This document shows positions 15,727 through 25,080 of a DNA stretch of 64,000 nucleotides, one piece after another. Each line of letters begins with the position of its first letter. Position 1 is the stretch's first letter. The DNA is taken from NCBI GenBank assembly GCA_032119795.1, contig JAUMFO010000008.1, forward strand, positions 465,500 to 529,499, written 5' to 3'. Source of the stretch: JAGIBJ01 sp032119795. GTDB lineage: Bacteria; Actinomycetota; Thermoleophilia; Solirubrobacterales; Solirubrobacteraceae. The notes under the pieces are model-generated. The model saw only the letters and a program-made list of their open reading frames with translations, made no database searches and had not been told where the DNA came from. Position numbers and translations under genes: made by a program.

Positions 15727-16080
15727 TCAGTTAATGATGCGGCCGATCTCGTATCTGGCCGCTCCGATTCTCCTGCCGCCGCCGACGTCGCGGGCGAAGC
15801 GGGCGTAGCGGCTGAAGGCGGCGTCGACGGCGAGGCTTGGCGCCCACGCCCACGGCTCTTCGGGAGCGTTCAGTACGAGGAGGTCGACGGCCCAGTCGGT
15901 GCCGGACTCGTATTGGCGCACGAGCTCGTCGAGGCGGAATGGTCGGCCGACGCGCCTGCGCAGTTCGGCGATCAGGATGTCGGCGAGGTCGTCGAGGCGC
16001 TGGCGGCGCGGGAGCGGCTCGCGGCCGACGCGCCGCTCAGCTTCGAGCCAGTCCGTGAGTCGGGCGTCGTCGTGGTCCAC
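15727..16080 (-). CDS. Hypothetical protein following divIC
   Basis: 117 aa, soluble. It has an Arg-rich first half (RRVGREPLPRRQRLDDLADI) and an acidic/aromatic second half (PEEPWAWAPSLAVDAAFSRY). Many actinobacteria have a DUF501 protein and ppx after divIC; this protein does not look like DUF501. GTG at 16080. Probably cotranscribed with divIC, 35 bp upstream. Confidence 0.6.
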   Translation of the reverse strand: MDHDDARLTDWLEAERRVGREPLPRRQRLDDLADILIAELRRRVGRPFRLDELVRQYESGTDWAVDLLVLNAPEEPWAWAPSLAVDAAFSRYARFARDVGGGRRIGAARYEIGRIIN

Positions 16081-16115
16081 AGCCCATCAGGCTAGCTCAG
16101 CCGGGCGCGACGCTT

Positions 16116-16436
16116 CTACGGCTGAGGGAGGTCCTCGATCACATAGGACCGCTCTGAGGGGCCTACGAGGCCCTGACGCCGCGCTTGCTCCTCTAGGCCG
16201 GTCCCACGGCTCATCTCGCGGCTCTGGGCCTCCAGACGGCGCTGCTCAGCTTGCAGGCTGTTGAGCTGCTGCCGGGTGTCCTCCGCGCGGTTCTGCGTGC
16301 TGAGGTAGTCGCGGGTCGGCCCGATCGCCAGCCAGATGCAGGCGGCGACGCAGACGGCGAGGAAGATGCGCGCGAAGCGATCGGGGCGCAGCGTGACGCG
16401 AGCGGCGGTCGGGCTGGCGGCCACGGAGCGGTCCAT
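16116..16436 (-). CDS. divIC: FtsB/DivIC-type septum formation initiator
   Basis: 106 aa. Short cytoplasmic N-terminus, one membrane helix (IFLAVCVAACIWLAIGP), then an extracytoplasmic coiled coil (TRQQLNSLQAEQRRLEAQ) and a short C-terminal segment. This is the FtsB/DivIC layout; such proteins join FtsL and FtsQ in the divisome. Its position directly after eno is the usual actinobacterial context and supports the call. Confidence 0.87.
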   Translation of the reverse strand: MDRSVAASPTAARVTLRPDRFARIFLAVCVAACIWLAIGPTRDYLSTQNRAEDTRQQLNSLQAEQRRLEAQSREMSRGTGLEEQARRQGLVGPSERSYVIEDLPQP

Positions 16437-16515
16437 GCGCGCGTCTTTCGACGGTGCCCCGCCGCTCCCTGCCGACCAAGACGGCCGGCAAGGAGTCCTG
16501 CGGAACCGTTCTCCG

Positions 16516-17790
16516 CTAGCTGCGGAAGACGCTGCGCCCGGGGTAGACGGCCTTGGAGCCGAGTGCTTCTTCGATGCGCAGGAGCTGGTTGTACTTGGCG
16601 ACGCGGTCTGAGCGGGACGGCGCGCCGGTCTTGATCTGGCCGGCGCCGGTGGCGACGGCGAGGTCGGCGATGGTGACGTCTTCGGTCTCGCCGGAGCGGT
16701 GGCTCATGACGGCGGTGTAGCCGGCTTCGTGGGCCATGCGGATCGCCTCGAGGGTCTCGGTGAGCGTGCCGATCTGGTTGACCTTGATGAGGATCGAGTT
16801 GCCGACGCCGAGGTCGATGCCGCGCTTCAGGCGCTCGGGGTTGGTGACGAACAGGTCGTCGCCGACGAGCTGGACCTTCTCGCCGATGGCGTCGGTGAGG
16901 ACCTTCCAGCCGTCCCAGTCCTCTTCGTTCATGCCGTCCTCGATGGAGAGGATCGGGTACTTGCCGGCTTTGTCTGCCCAGTAGTCGGCGAGCTCCTGCG
17001 AGGTGAGGGAGCGGCCCTCATGCTCGAGGACGTAGACGCCGTCCTTGTAGATCTCGGAGGTGGCGGGATCCAGGGCGATGGCGACATCGACGCCGGGCTT
17101 GTAGCCGGCCTTCTCGATGCCGTCGACGAGGACCTGGAGTGCTTCCTCGTTGGAGGAGAGGTTCGGAGCGAAGCCGCCCTCGTCGCCGACCGACGTGGCC
17201 ATGCCGCGATCGTGGAGCAGCTTCTTGAGGTTGTGGAACACCTCGGTGCCGATCCGCAGGCCCTCGCTGAAGGAGGAGGCGCCGCACGGGACGACCATGA
17301 ATTCCTGGAAGTCGACCGAGTTGTCTGCGTGTGAGCCGCCGTTGAGGACGTTCATCATCGGGACCGGCAGCGTGACCGCCGACTCGCCGCCGAGGTGGCG
17401 CCACAGCGGCTGGCCGGCGTCGACGGCGGCCGCCTTGGCGACCGCAAGCGACACACCGAGGATGGCGTTGGCGCCCAGGCGCGACTTCGTCGGGGTGCCG
17501 TCGACGTCGATCAGGGTCTTGTCGAGGCCAGCCTGGTCGGTGGCGTCGAAGCCTTTGACGGCAGCGGCGAGCTCGCCGTTGACGTTGGCGACGGCGTTCA
17601 GCACGCCCTTGCCGAGGTAGGCGTCGCCGCCGTCGCGCAGCTCGGTGGCCTCAAACTCGCCGGTGGATGCGCCGGACGGCACCGCTGCGCGGGCGAAGGC
17701 TCCGCTGCTGAGCGTGACGTCGACCTCGACGGTCGGGTTGCCGCGGCTGTCGAGGATCTGCCGGGCGTGGACGCTCTGGACCGTGCTCAT
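16516..17790 (-). CDS. eno: Enolase
   Basis: 424 aa, full length. Interconverts 2-phosphoglycerate and phosphoenolpyruvate. Typical N-terminus (VHARQILDSRGNPTVEVDV), substrate/Mg loop GASTGEFEATELRDGG, LLIKVNQIGT-type catalytic Lys region (seen as ILIKVNQIGTLTET) and the MSHRSGETED signature. The ATG overlaps the mazG stop by 4 bp (ATGA). Confidence 0.97.
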   Translation of the reverse strand: MSTVQSVHARQILDSRGNPTVEVDVTLSSGAFARAAVPSGASTGEFEATELRDGGDAYLGKGVLNAVANVNGELAAAVKGFDATDQAGLDKTLIDVDGTPTKSRLGANAILGVSLAVAKAAAVDAGQPLWRHLGGESAVTLPVPMMNVLNGGSHADNSVDFQEFMVVPCGASSFSEGLRIGTEVFHNLKKLLHDRGMATSVGDEGGFAPNLSSNEEALQVLVDGIEKAGYKPGVDVAIALDPATSEIYKDGVYVLEHEGRSLTSQELADYWADKAGKYPILSIEDGMNEEDWDGWKVLTDAIGEKVQLVGDDLFVTNPERLKRGIDLGVGNSILIKVNQIGTLTETLEAIRMAHEAGYTAVMSHRSGETEDVTIADLAVATGAGQIKTGAPSRSDRVAKYNQLLRIEEALGSKAVYPGRSVFRS

Positions 17791-18521
17791 CGTGTTCCTT
17801 GGTCTGGTGACGGTGACGTGGGTGGTTGGGCGCTTGCCCGCAGCCGTGCGGTGGTCGCGCGCAGTGCCAGCTCGGGATCGAGGCCGCGACGACGCGCGGC
17901 ATCTACGAGCACGAAGAGATCATCCCCGAGTGCGGCGAACGCTGCGGTGTCGTCGGCCGGGAGCTCTCGCTGGCGGCCCTCGAGGCCGAGGGCCTGGAGC
18001 GGGTCGCCGCCGGCATGGGCGACGCGGCGTTGACTCTTGCGAGCCAGCAGCAGCGCCGGGAGCAGCTCGGGGACCTCGCCAAAGAGGCCGCCGCGGCGTC
18101 CCTCCTCCCCGCGCTTGATCTGCTCCCACGTGGAGCGCACCTCGCCGGCCGTCTCGGCGACGGCTTCGCCGTAGACGTGGGGGTGGCGGCGCACGAGCTT
18201 GCGAAAGAGCCCGGCGGCGACCTCGCTCAGACTTGAGACGCCGCGCTCCTCGAGCAGGAGCGTGAGGAAGAAGACCTGGAAGAGGAGGTCGCCGAGTTCG
18301 TCGGCGAGGTGGGCATCTTCGCCGGCCATAGCCGCGTCGGCGACCTCGTAGGCCTCATCGAGCGTGTGCGGCACGATCGTGCGCTCATCCTGCACACGAT
18401 CCCACGCGCACTCCACCCGCAGTTGGCGTACCAACGCATCGAGGGCGGCGAGCGTTTCCGCTGCACCGCCCTCGGCGGGGAGCGCAGGCGGACGAACCGG
18501 CCCTGCTCCCTCAGTCGTCAT
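17787..18521 (-). CDS. mazG: MazG-type nucleoside triphosphate pyrophosphohydrolase
   Basis: 244 aa. The all-alpha NTP-PPase core is at residues 25-115: CAWDRVQDERTIVPHTLDEAYE, then the metal-binding EDAHLADELGDLLFQVFF (ExxE...ExxD pattern). The usual core motif CPWD is here CAWD. The C-terminal half (residues 125-244) is a diverged second domain. ATG at 18521, 10 bp after the foldase stop. Hydrolyses NTPs such as dITP or ppGpp in related proteins. Confidence 0.88.
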   Translation of the reverse strand: MTTEGAGPVRPPALPAEGGAAETLAALDALVRQLRVECAWDRVQDERTIVPHTLDEAYEVADAAMAGEDAHLADELGDLLFQVFFLTLLLEERGVSSLSEVAAGLFRKLVRRHPHVYGEAVAETAGEVRSTWEQIKRGEEGRRGGLFGEVPELLPALLLARKSQRRVAHAGGDPLQALGLEGRQRELPADDTAAFAALGDDLFVLVDAARRRGLDPELALRATTARLRASAQPPTSPSPDQGTR

Positions 18522-18531
18522 CAGACGTGGA

Positions 18532-19785
18532 TCAGCTGGCCGGAGCCGTCTGAACCTGCTGCTGCTGCTGAGCCGGGTCGATCTGCTGCGCGGCCGGGTC
18601 GACGGGCGTCGTCGGCGCGAACTGCGGGACGCCGGCGCCCGGAGGCGGCGTCGCCTTCTCCTGGGCAGCTTCCTGCTCAGCGGAGGCACCGGTGTCGCCG
18701 CCACAGGCAACGAGATCATTCTGGTCGCTGGCACACGTGGTGCGAGCGGCCCAGCGGGCGAGGAACAGCGTGCGGAACTGGTTGATCGCGGCCTGCTGGT
18801 TCTCCTGCTGGAGCGCCTGCTTGAGCTGCGGCTCGAGCTCCTTGAAGTTCGGCTGCTTCTCCGCGTTGACGTTCTGCACCTTCACGACGTACCAGCCGAG
18901 CGAAGTCTTGATCGGCCCCAGGAGCGTGCCGGACTTGGCCTTAAAGACCGTGCCACCGAACTCCGGCGGCTGCTGATCAGCGGTGGTCGCGAGGACCTTG
19001 CCGCCCTGATCCTTGGTGGCAGCGTCGGTCGAGTACTTCTTGGCGATGGCCGTCCAGCTCTGGCCGGACTCGATCGCGGCCTTGGCGGCCTTGGCGTCGG
19101 CTTCGTCCTTGGCCTTGATCAGGCGAAGGTCGCGCGTCTCAGGCTGCACGTACGTCTCGCGCTTGCTCTCGAAGTACCGGCGGACCTCAATGGCGGTCGG
19201 CTCCGTGCTCTCGGCCTGCAGGTCGGCGACGATCTTGTCCTGGCCGAGCTTGGCGACGATGTTGAGTTCGACGTCTTCCTTCGTCAGACCGGACTGCGTC
19301 AGGAAGGCCTTGTAGCCCTCCTCGCCCTGGAACTGCTGGGTGATCGTGGACTCAAGCTCGCGGGCGAGTTCGGCCTTGCGGAACTCGATGCCCCGCTTGT
19401 CTGACTCGGCCTTGATCCAGTTCAGGTTGATGAGCTGCTGCATCGCCGTGTTGGCGGTCTGCTCGTACTGCTCTTCGCACTGCTTCTTGAGATCGCTGTC
19501 GGACGTCGACTTGCGCTGACTGTCCTTCGGGATCGCCTTCTTCTTCTCCGCCACGCAAGCCTTGAAGTCCGGGGAAACCAGCGGAGTGGTTTCCTTTACG
19601 GCCTTCTGCTGAGCCTGCGAGAGCGCGGCGCCGAAGAAGCGCTTGAACTGCTCCTGCGAGACGTTCAGCTCAGCATTGTCGGTCTTGATGACGGCGACGT
19701 CGCCCTCCGGCGGGCCACCGCAGGCGGCCAAGGAGAGCGAGACGACCGGCAGAATTAGGAGCAGGGAACGGAGAGACGTCTTCAC
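18532..19785 (-). CDS. Parvulin-type peptidyl-prolyl isomerase lipoprotein (PrsA/SurA-like)
   Basis: 417-aa membrane-anchored foldase. Signal peptide with lipobox LAAC (Cys22). A SurA-N-like helical chaperone region spans about residues 40-210. A rotamase-like domain follows at about 215-320 (DLRLIKAKDEADAKAA, FSTDAATKDQGG-like as KYSTDAATKDQGG, GPIKTSLGWYVVKV). The tail is Gln/Pro/Ala-rich with a CASDQNDLVACGG cysteine pair. It likely helps fold exported proteins. GTG at 19785 is preceded by TAGTAT at 9 nt. Confidence 0.82.
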   Translation of the reverse strand: MKTSLRSLLLILPVVSLSLAACGGPPEGDVAVIKTDNAELNVSQEQFKRFFGAALSQAQQKAVKETTPLVSPDFKACVAEKKKAIPKDSQRKSTSDSDLKKQCEEQYEQTANTAMQQLINLNWIKAESDKRGIEFRKAELARELESTITQQFQGEEGYKAFLTQSGLTKEDVELNIVAKLGQDKIVADLQAESTEPTAIEVRRYFESKRETYVQPETRDLRLIKAKDEADAKAAKAAIESGQSWTAIAKKYSTDAATKDQGGKVLATTADQQPPEFGGTVFKAKSGTLLGPIKTSLGWYVVKVQNVNAEKQPNFKELEPQLKQALQQENQQAAINQFRTLFLARWAARTTCASDQNDLVACGGDTGASAEQEAAQEKATPPPGAGVPQFAPTTPVDPAAQQIDPAQQQQQVQTAPAS

Positions 19786-19794
19786 GGTTCGCGG

Positions 19795-19800
19795 ATACTA
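19795..19800 (-). promoter_or_regulatory. Putative -10 (TAGTAT)
   Basis: 9 nt before the GTG at 19785; leaderless pattern. It would start the foldase-mazG-eno-divIC unit. Confidence 0.5.
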
Positions 19801-19843
19801 CCCATGCACGCCGCGCGATGACGTCGGTCACAGTTCGTTGACG

Positions 19844-22800
19844 TCAGACCGCCGCCGCGCCAACGCGCTCGCGCGTCTCTTCGACCGCCGCAAGGACGCC
19901 CTCGGCGAAGCTCACGAGTCCCGCGGCCAGCTCCGGACCCTCGGGCAGTCTCGCCTGCACCGTCGAGCGGCCGGAGTCGAAGGTGACGCCTTGCACGTCG
20001 CCGCGCAGGCGCTTGAGCCCGGCGGAGTCGAGGTCGATCGGCGTCGCCGTGATGCGGCCGGCGCGTACACCCACGGTGCGGGCCCCGGCGCGGCCGAGCA
20101 GGATCCGGGCCTGCTGCAGGTGGAGCAGGTTCTCCAGCGGCTCGGGCAGCTCGCCGAAGCGGTCGGTGAGTTCGTTGCGCAGCGAGAAGATCTCCTCGAT
20201 GCCGGTGGCGCCAGCGATGCGGCGGTGCACGTCGATCTTGGCCTGCTCGTAGCCGATGTAGCCGGCCGGGACATAGGCGTCGAGGGTCACGTCGAGGCGG
20301 ACCACGCCGATCTCGTCTTCCCCGTCGCCGTCTTCCTCCGTGCCGCCCATCGCGCGAACGGCCTCGTCGATCATCTGCAGGTAGAGCTCGAAGCCGAGGG
20401 CGGCGACGTGGCCGGACTGCTCGTCGCCGAGGAGGTTGCCGGCGCCGCGCAGCTCCAGGTCGCGCATGGCGATCTTGAGGCCGGCGCCCAGGTCGGAGTG
20501 GTCGGCAAGGGCCGAGAGGCGCTGGGCAGCCTGCTCGGTGAGCTCCATCGAGCTCGGGTAGAGCATGTAGGCGTAGGCCTTGGCGGCGCTGCGGCCGACG
20601 CGGCCACGGATCTGGTGGAGCTGGGAGAGGCCGAAGAGATCAGCGCGGTCGATGATCAGTGTGTTGGCGCTGGGGACGTCGATGCCGGTCTCGATGATCG
20701 ACGTGCTGACGAGGATGTCGGCCTCGCCGCGGACGAAGCTCATCATCTTCTCCTCCAGCTCGGTTTCGTCGAGCTGGCCGTGGGCGACGACCACCTTCGC
20801 GCCCGGTACGAGTCCGCGCAGGCGCTCGGCGGTCTCGTCGATCGACTCCACGCGGTTGTGGAGGAAGAAGACCTGGCCGTTGCGATTCAGCTCACGCTCG
20901 ATCGCCATCCGGACCTGTTCCTCGTCGTACTCACCGACGATCGTCTTGACGGCGCGGCGGCCTTCTGGCGGCGTGGCAATCACGGAGATGTCGCGGATGC
21001 CGGCGAGTGACATCTGCAGCGTGCGCGGGATCGGCGTGGCGCTCATGGCGAGCACGTCGACGCGCAGCCGCAGCTGGCGCATGAGTTCCTTCTGCTTGAC
21101 GCCGAACCGCTGCTCCTCGTCGAGCACGAGCAGGCCCAGGTCCTTCGGATGGACGTCCTTGCCGAGCAGACGGTGGGTGCCGATCAGGATGTCGACCTTG
21201 CCGGTGGAGAAGCCTTCGATTGCGGCGTTCTGCTCGGCCGTGGAGCGGAAGCGGCTGACGAGGTCGACGGAGAACGGGTAGTCGCGCAGCCGCTCGGAGA
21301 AGGTGCCGAAGTGCTGCTGGGCGAGAATCGTGGTCGGCGCGAGGACCATGACCTGCTTGCCGTCGGCGACGGCCTTGAAGGCGGCGCGCAGGGCAACCTC
21401 GGTCTTGCCGAAGCCCACGTCGCCGCAGAGCAGACGATCCATCGGGCGAGCCGACTCCATGTCTTCCTTGACGAACTCGATCGCCTCGAGCTGGTCGGCC
21501 GTCTCGCGGTGCGGGAAGCGCTCCTCGAACTGCTGCTGCCACTCGCTGTCGCGCGGGAACGTGTGCCCCATGCGGCGCTTGCGCTCGGCGTAGAGGTTGA
21601 GCAGCTCGCCGGCGAGCTGCTGGGCCGCTTTGCGAGCACGGGCCCGCATCGTCTCCCACGACTTGCCGCCAAGCTTGGAGAGCGGCGGGTGCGCGCCGTC
21701 GGCGCCGACGTAGCGGCTGATCTTCGCCAGCTGCTCGGTCGGCAGGAAGACGCGGTCGGAGCCCTGGAACTCGAGCTCGAGGTAGTCGCGGGTGACGCCC
21801 GCGACCGTCTTGGTGTCGAAGCCGGCGAACCGAGCGACGCCGTGGTCCTCGTGGACGACGATGTCACCCAGGCGCAGATCCGCAAACGACCGCAGGACGC
21901 CACGGCCACGGCGGGCGTTCTCGGCCTTCGTGCGGCGTCGGCGCAGCAGCCGGCGTACCGGAATGACGGCGAGCTTGAGGGAGGCGGCGATGAAGCCGTC
22001 GCTGAGCGGGCTCACCGCGAAGTCGACCGTGCGCTCCTCGGGCTTCCCGCCATCCTCGATCCAGCGGTGCTTGGTGCGGGCAAGGTTGAACGCCGCGCGC
22101 TCGCCCTCGCCACGCTGCGGCCAGGTGACCACGACGCGGTAGCCGGAGCGCACGAGCTGCTCGAGCTGGCCCTCGGCCTCGCCGAGCGTCGATGCCATCG
22201 CGTCGGGTGCCTGACCACGCAGCTCGGGCGCGCCGTCGTGGTCGCCCGTGAGCTCGAGCTGAAGCACCTTGCGCTCACTCAGCTCGCTCAGGAGGACGTC
22301 CGGATCGACGTAGAGCCGGCTGGCGTCGTCGGCGTGGATCGTCGAGCTGACCTCGAGCGCGTGCTCGGCGACCGCGTTGCGAAGCTCGACTTCAGAGAGC
22401 AGGACGACGCCGGCGTCGCCGATCAGGCTGAGCGGGCTGACGAAACGGTCGAGCGGCAGGAGCTCGGAGATATCTGGGCGCTCGCTCTCGGCGCCTGCCG
22501 CCATCTCAGGCGCCACCCGGAGTTCAGCGGAGAGTTCGGCAGCCGGCGCAACCTCGACCTCCTGCAGCTCGGCGATGGAGCGCTGGGTGAACGTGGAGAA
22601 GGAGCGGATCGACTCGATCTCGATGTCGAAGAGGTCGATGCGGACGGCGTTGTCTGACGTCGCCGGGAAGAGGTCGAGCAGGCCGCCGCGGATCGCGAAC
22701 TGGCCGCGGTCCTCCACCTGCTCCACCCGCTCGTAGCCGCGGTCAACGAGCTCGGTGGCGAACTCGTCGAGATCGATGAGGTCGCCCTTGGCCAGGCTCG

Positions 22801-23230
22801 TGGAGTGCGGGCGCAGCTCCGGATCCGGGATCAGCTCGGCGAGCGCGGCGGCGCTAGCGACGATCACCGGCGGGGCCTGGGTGCGGCTGGCGACGTCATC
22901 GTCGTTGGCCGCGTCGACGAGCGCGTCGATCGCAGCAATACGCAGGCCGATCAGGTGCGGCGGCGGCGCGAGGTGCGACTTGTAGGCGACGCCGCGGGCC
23001 GGGTACCACCGCGCACGCTGGGGGAACAACCACGCGGAGAGTTCATGGGCCAGTTCGCGGGCCTCGTCCTCGCTGGAGCAGACCACCAGCAACGGCTCGT
23101 CGCGGTCGGCAGCCATCGAGGCAATGACGTAGGGCCGCAGCGTCTGGCTGACGACCGCGGTGCCGCCGCCGAGCAGGGCTTTGCCCTCAGGGGTGCGGTC
23201 GAGGTGGTCGAGGAGCGGGCGCAGGGTCAT
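19844..23230 (-). CDS. mfd: Transcription-repair coupling factor Mfd
   Basis: 1128 aa. Removes RNA polymerase stalled at DNA damage and recruits UvrA. UvrB-like domains occupy the first 350 residues or so; the RNA-polymerase-interacting domain is near 455-530 (LRLGDIVVHEDHGVARFAGF); the RecG-like translocase has Walker A GDVGFGKTE near residue 604 and DEEQ near 702, with QIRGRVGRS in the second RecA fold. ATG at 23230. An AGTCTA/TAGACT hexamer 11 nt upstream overlaps the end of the sugar kinase gene and may give an extra promoter. Confidence 0.96.
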   Translation of the reverse strand: MTLRPLLDHLDRTPEGKALLGGGTAVVSQTLRPYVIASMAADRDEPLLVVCSSEDEARELAHELSAWLFPQRARWYPARGVAYKSHLAPPPHLIGLRIAAIDALVDAANDDDVASRTQAPPVIVASAAALAELIPDPELRPHSTSLAKGDLIDLDEFATELVDRGYERVEQVEDRGQFAIRGGLLDLFPATSDNAVRIDLFDIEIESIRSFSTFTQRSIAELQEVEVAPAAELSAELRVAPEMAAGAESERPDISELLPLDRFVSPLSLIGDAGVVLLSEVELRNAVAEHALEVSSTIHADDASRLYVDPDVLLSELSERKVLQLELTGDHDGAPELRGQAPDAMASTLGEAEGQLEQLVRSGYRVVVTWPQRGEGERAAFNLARTKHRWIEDGGKPEERTVDFAVSPLSDGFIAASLKLAVIPVRRLLRRRRTKAENARRGRGVLRSFADLRLGDIVVHEDHGVARFAGFDTKTVAGVTRDYLELEFQGSDRVFLPTEQLAKISRYVGADGAHPPLSKLGGKSWETMRARARKAAQQLAGELLNLYAERKRRMGHTFPRDSEWQQQFEERFPHRETADQLEAIEFVKEDMESARPMDRLLCGDVGFGKTEVALRAAFKAVADGKQVMVLAPTTILAQQHFGTFSERLRDYPFSVDLVSRFRSTAEQNAAIEGFSTGKVDILIGTHRLLGKDVHPKDLGLLVLDEEQRFGVKQKELMRQLRLRVDVLAMSATPIPRTLQMSLAGIRDISVIATPPEGRRAVKTIVGEYDEEQVRMAIERELNRNGQVFFLHNRVESIDETAERLRGLVPGAKVVVAHGQLDETELEEKMMSFVRGEADILVSTSIIETGIDVPSANTLIIDRADLFGLSQLHQIRGRVGRSAAKAYAYMLYPSSMELTEQAAQRLSALADHSDLGAGLKIAMRDLELRGAGNLLGDEQSGHVAALGFELYLQMIDEAVRAMGGTEEDGDGEDEIGVVRLDVTLDAYVPAGYIGYEQAKIDVHRRIAGATGIEEIFSLRNELTDRFGELPEPLENLLHLQQARILLGRAGARTVGVRAGRITATPIDLDSAGLKRLRGDVQGVTFDSGRSTVQARLPEGPELAAGLVSFAEGVLAAVEETRERVGAAAV

Positions 23231-23244
23231 GCCGGTGGGTGAGT

Positions 23245-24087
23245 CTAGGTGCCCTGAGACTCGAGGCGGGTCTGGAGCAGCTCGGCCACGAGCTGGCTGG
23301 CCACGCGCGCGGCGTCGACGGGCTCGTCGCCACGTGAGCGTGCCGCGACGTAGGCGACGGTGAACGTGTCGCCGGCTCCGGTCGCGTGCACGCCGCGCAC
23401 GCGGAAGGCCGGCGGAATCACGTGCCGCGCCTCGCCGACGAACAGGTCGCACCCCTCAGATCCGCGGCTGACGAGGATCTCGGGCACGTCGAGTGCCACG
23501 GCGTCAGTCACGCCAAACTCGCCGCCCGTCAGCACGCTGGCCTCGTCGTCGGCGAGCTTGAGGATCTGGATCCCCTCGAGCAGGGCGGGGTCGAAGCGGG
23601 CGTCGACGAGCAGCGGCCCTTCCTCGGCCACGCGGACCAGCCCCTGGCCGTCGTAGGCGACGTGGTGGCCGAGTTCGACGAGCCGCGCGATCGCCGCCGG
23701 ACTGAAGTCTGAGCGAAGCAACGGGGCGACGTGGACCCACGCCGTGTCGATCGCGGCAGCGTCGATGTCGGCGGCGTGCCACACGGGCCCCACGGCGTCG
23801 ACCGTCATCGTGCGCTCGTCGCCGTCGTAGTGCATTCCAAACGCGCTCGTGACCTCGGCCGGCAGCACCGTGACGGGCACGCCGGAGCCTGCGAGGACGT
23901 CCGCGAACAGCGGCAAGTCGGCGTGGGCCGCACGCGTGACGATCCGGCCACCGACGCCGGTGGCCTCCAGCGGCATCGCGACGAACGATGGGCCGCCGCC
24001 AGGGCTGGGCGGGCGACCGTCGATGCGGTCGACGGCGAGGTTGCCCAAGACGGTGACGCCAGGGCCGCGTGGCGGTTGATTCGTCAA
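23245..24087 (-). CDS. PfkB-family carbohydrate kinase
   Basis: 280 aa. The C-terminal signature HATGAGDTFTVAYVAA gives the anion hole and catalytic Asp of the ribokinase/PfkB fold; GNLAVDRIDG is the N-terminal strand. Substrate unknown (sugar or nucleoside). It begins with TTG at 24087, overlapping the upstream TGA by 4 bp (TTGA), which decides this rare start. Short for the family, so the lid region may be reduced. Confidence 0.83.
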   Translation of the reverse strand: MTNQPPRGPGVTVLGNLAVDRIDGRPPSPGGGPSFVAMPLEATGVGGRIVTRAAHADLPLFADVLAGSGVPVTVLPAEVTSAFGMHYDGDERTMTVDAVGPVWHAADIDAAAIDTAWVHVAPLLRSDFSPAAIARLVELGHHVAYDGQGLVRVAEEGPLLVDARFDPALLEGIQILKLADDEASVLTGGEFGVTDAVALDVPEILVSRGSEGCDLFVGEARHVIPPAFRVRGVHATGAGDTFTVAYVAARSRGDEPVDAARVASQLVAELLQTRLESQGT

Positions 24088-25064
24088 GGCCTGGTCGGCG
24101 CGGTCGTTGGCGCCGGGGCCGCCGTCGCGGGGACGTCGGCGCCGGAGCAGCGCGCCGGGATCCAGCCGTAGAGCCGTGGGCGCGAGCGCTTGCCGGTGTG
24201 GATCGCCACGTACCGCCACGTCAGCGTGCCGTCGCTGTTCGGGTCGCAGCGACGGAACTGGTCGACTTTGGAGACGGGCGTGCCGACGCGCACCATCCCG
24301 CGGGCCACGCCGCCGACCTTCACCGATGTCGTGTTGCTCATGAAGTAGACGGTGTTGCCGAACGGCGGTTTGGCGTCGTACTCGGTGACGGTGTTGATCA
24401 CGCCGTTGGACAGGCGGGCGTGGGCGCTCGCTCCGACGTTCGGATTGGCCAGCGGGCGCTGCTTGCCGCGGACCTTGCCGACGGGTCCGCAGCCGGTCCC
24501 GCCGCCGAGCTGCTGCGCGAAGACCGTCGCCGCGGTACTGCCAGCGAACGCCTGGGCGTCGAGGAACGCTTGCCCGCCGGACGACGGCATCTTCGGCGCG
24601 ATGAGCTGCATCAGCGCGAATGACCGGGACTGGCGGCGACTGGCCGCACACCCGTGGCCGCGCATGTTGACGGTGGTGACGCGGTAGGCGATGCCATCGA
24701 AGGCCGTCAGCGTGAACCGCTGCTTTTCGACGTCGTAAGCCAGCCGACCCATCGGTTGGCCGAGTGAATCGAGGAGCGCCCAGTCGGGCCGGTTCCCGGC
24801 TGCGGGATTGGCAACGAGTTGGGTGACGGGCTCACTGACCGTCACCTCCGCTCCAAACACCTTCCGCCAGCCCTTGCGACTCAGGTCGGGTGTGCCGCGG
24901 ACGCCCAGCCGGCATTCCGTGACGCGGTGACCGACCGGGTCCGGACAGCGCATGCCGTGGTAGGTCGGGGTCTTCGGCTTCGTGGCCGTCGTTGCACTGG
25001 CCATCGCGGCCACCACGCAGACCGCGCCGACGACGAGGAGGAGCGCCGCCGCGCGCACGAGCAT
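24084..25064 (-). CDS. Secreted protein of unknown function
   Basis: 326 aa. ATG at 25064 gives a clean N-terminal hydrophobic signal (AAALLLVVGAVCVVAAMA); upstream in-frame codons would overlap pth by more than 40 bp and bury the signal. The mature part has cysteine pairs (MRCPDP...TECRLG; CRRC-like spacing near the end as FRRCDPN...ARCSG) that suggest disulfides, and a Pro/Thr tail (PATAAPAPTTAPTRP). Family not recognised. It sits between pth and a pfkB-type kinase in a housekeeping block. Confidence 0.65.
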   Translation of the reverse strand: MLVRAAALLLVVGAVCVVAAMASATTATKPKTPTYHGMRCPDPVGHRVTECRLGVRGTPDLSRKGWRKVFGAEVTVSEPVTQLVANPAAGNRPDWALLDSLGQPMGRLAYDVEKQRFTLTAFDGIAYRVTTVNMRGHGCAASRRQSRSFALMQLIAPKMPSSGGQAFLDAQAFAGSTAATVFAQQLGGGTGCGPVGKVRGKQRPLANPNVGASAHARLSNGVINTVTEYDAKPPFGNTVYFMSNTTSVKVGGVARGMVRVGTPVSKVDQFRRCDPNSDGTLTWRYVAIHTGKRSRPRLYGWIPARCSGADVPATAAPAPTTAPTRP

Positions 25065-25080
25065 CGGGCGGAGCGCCGCC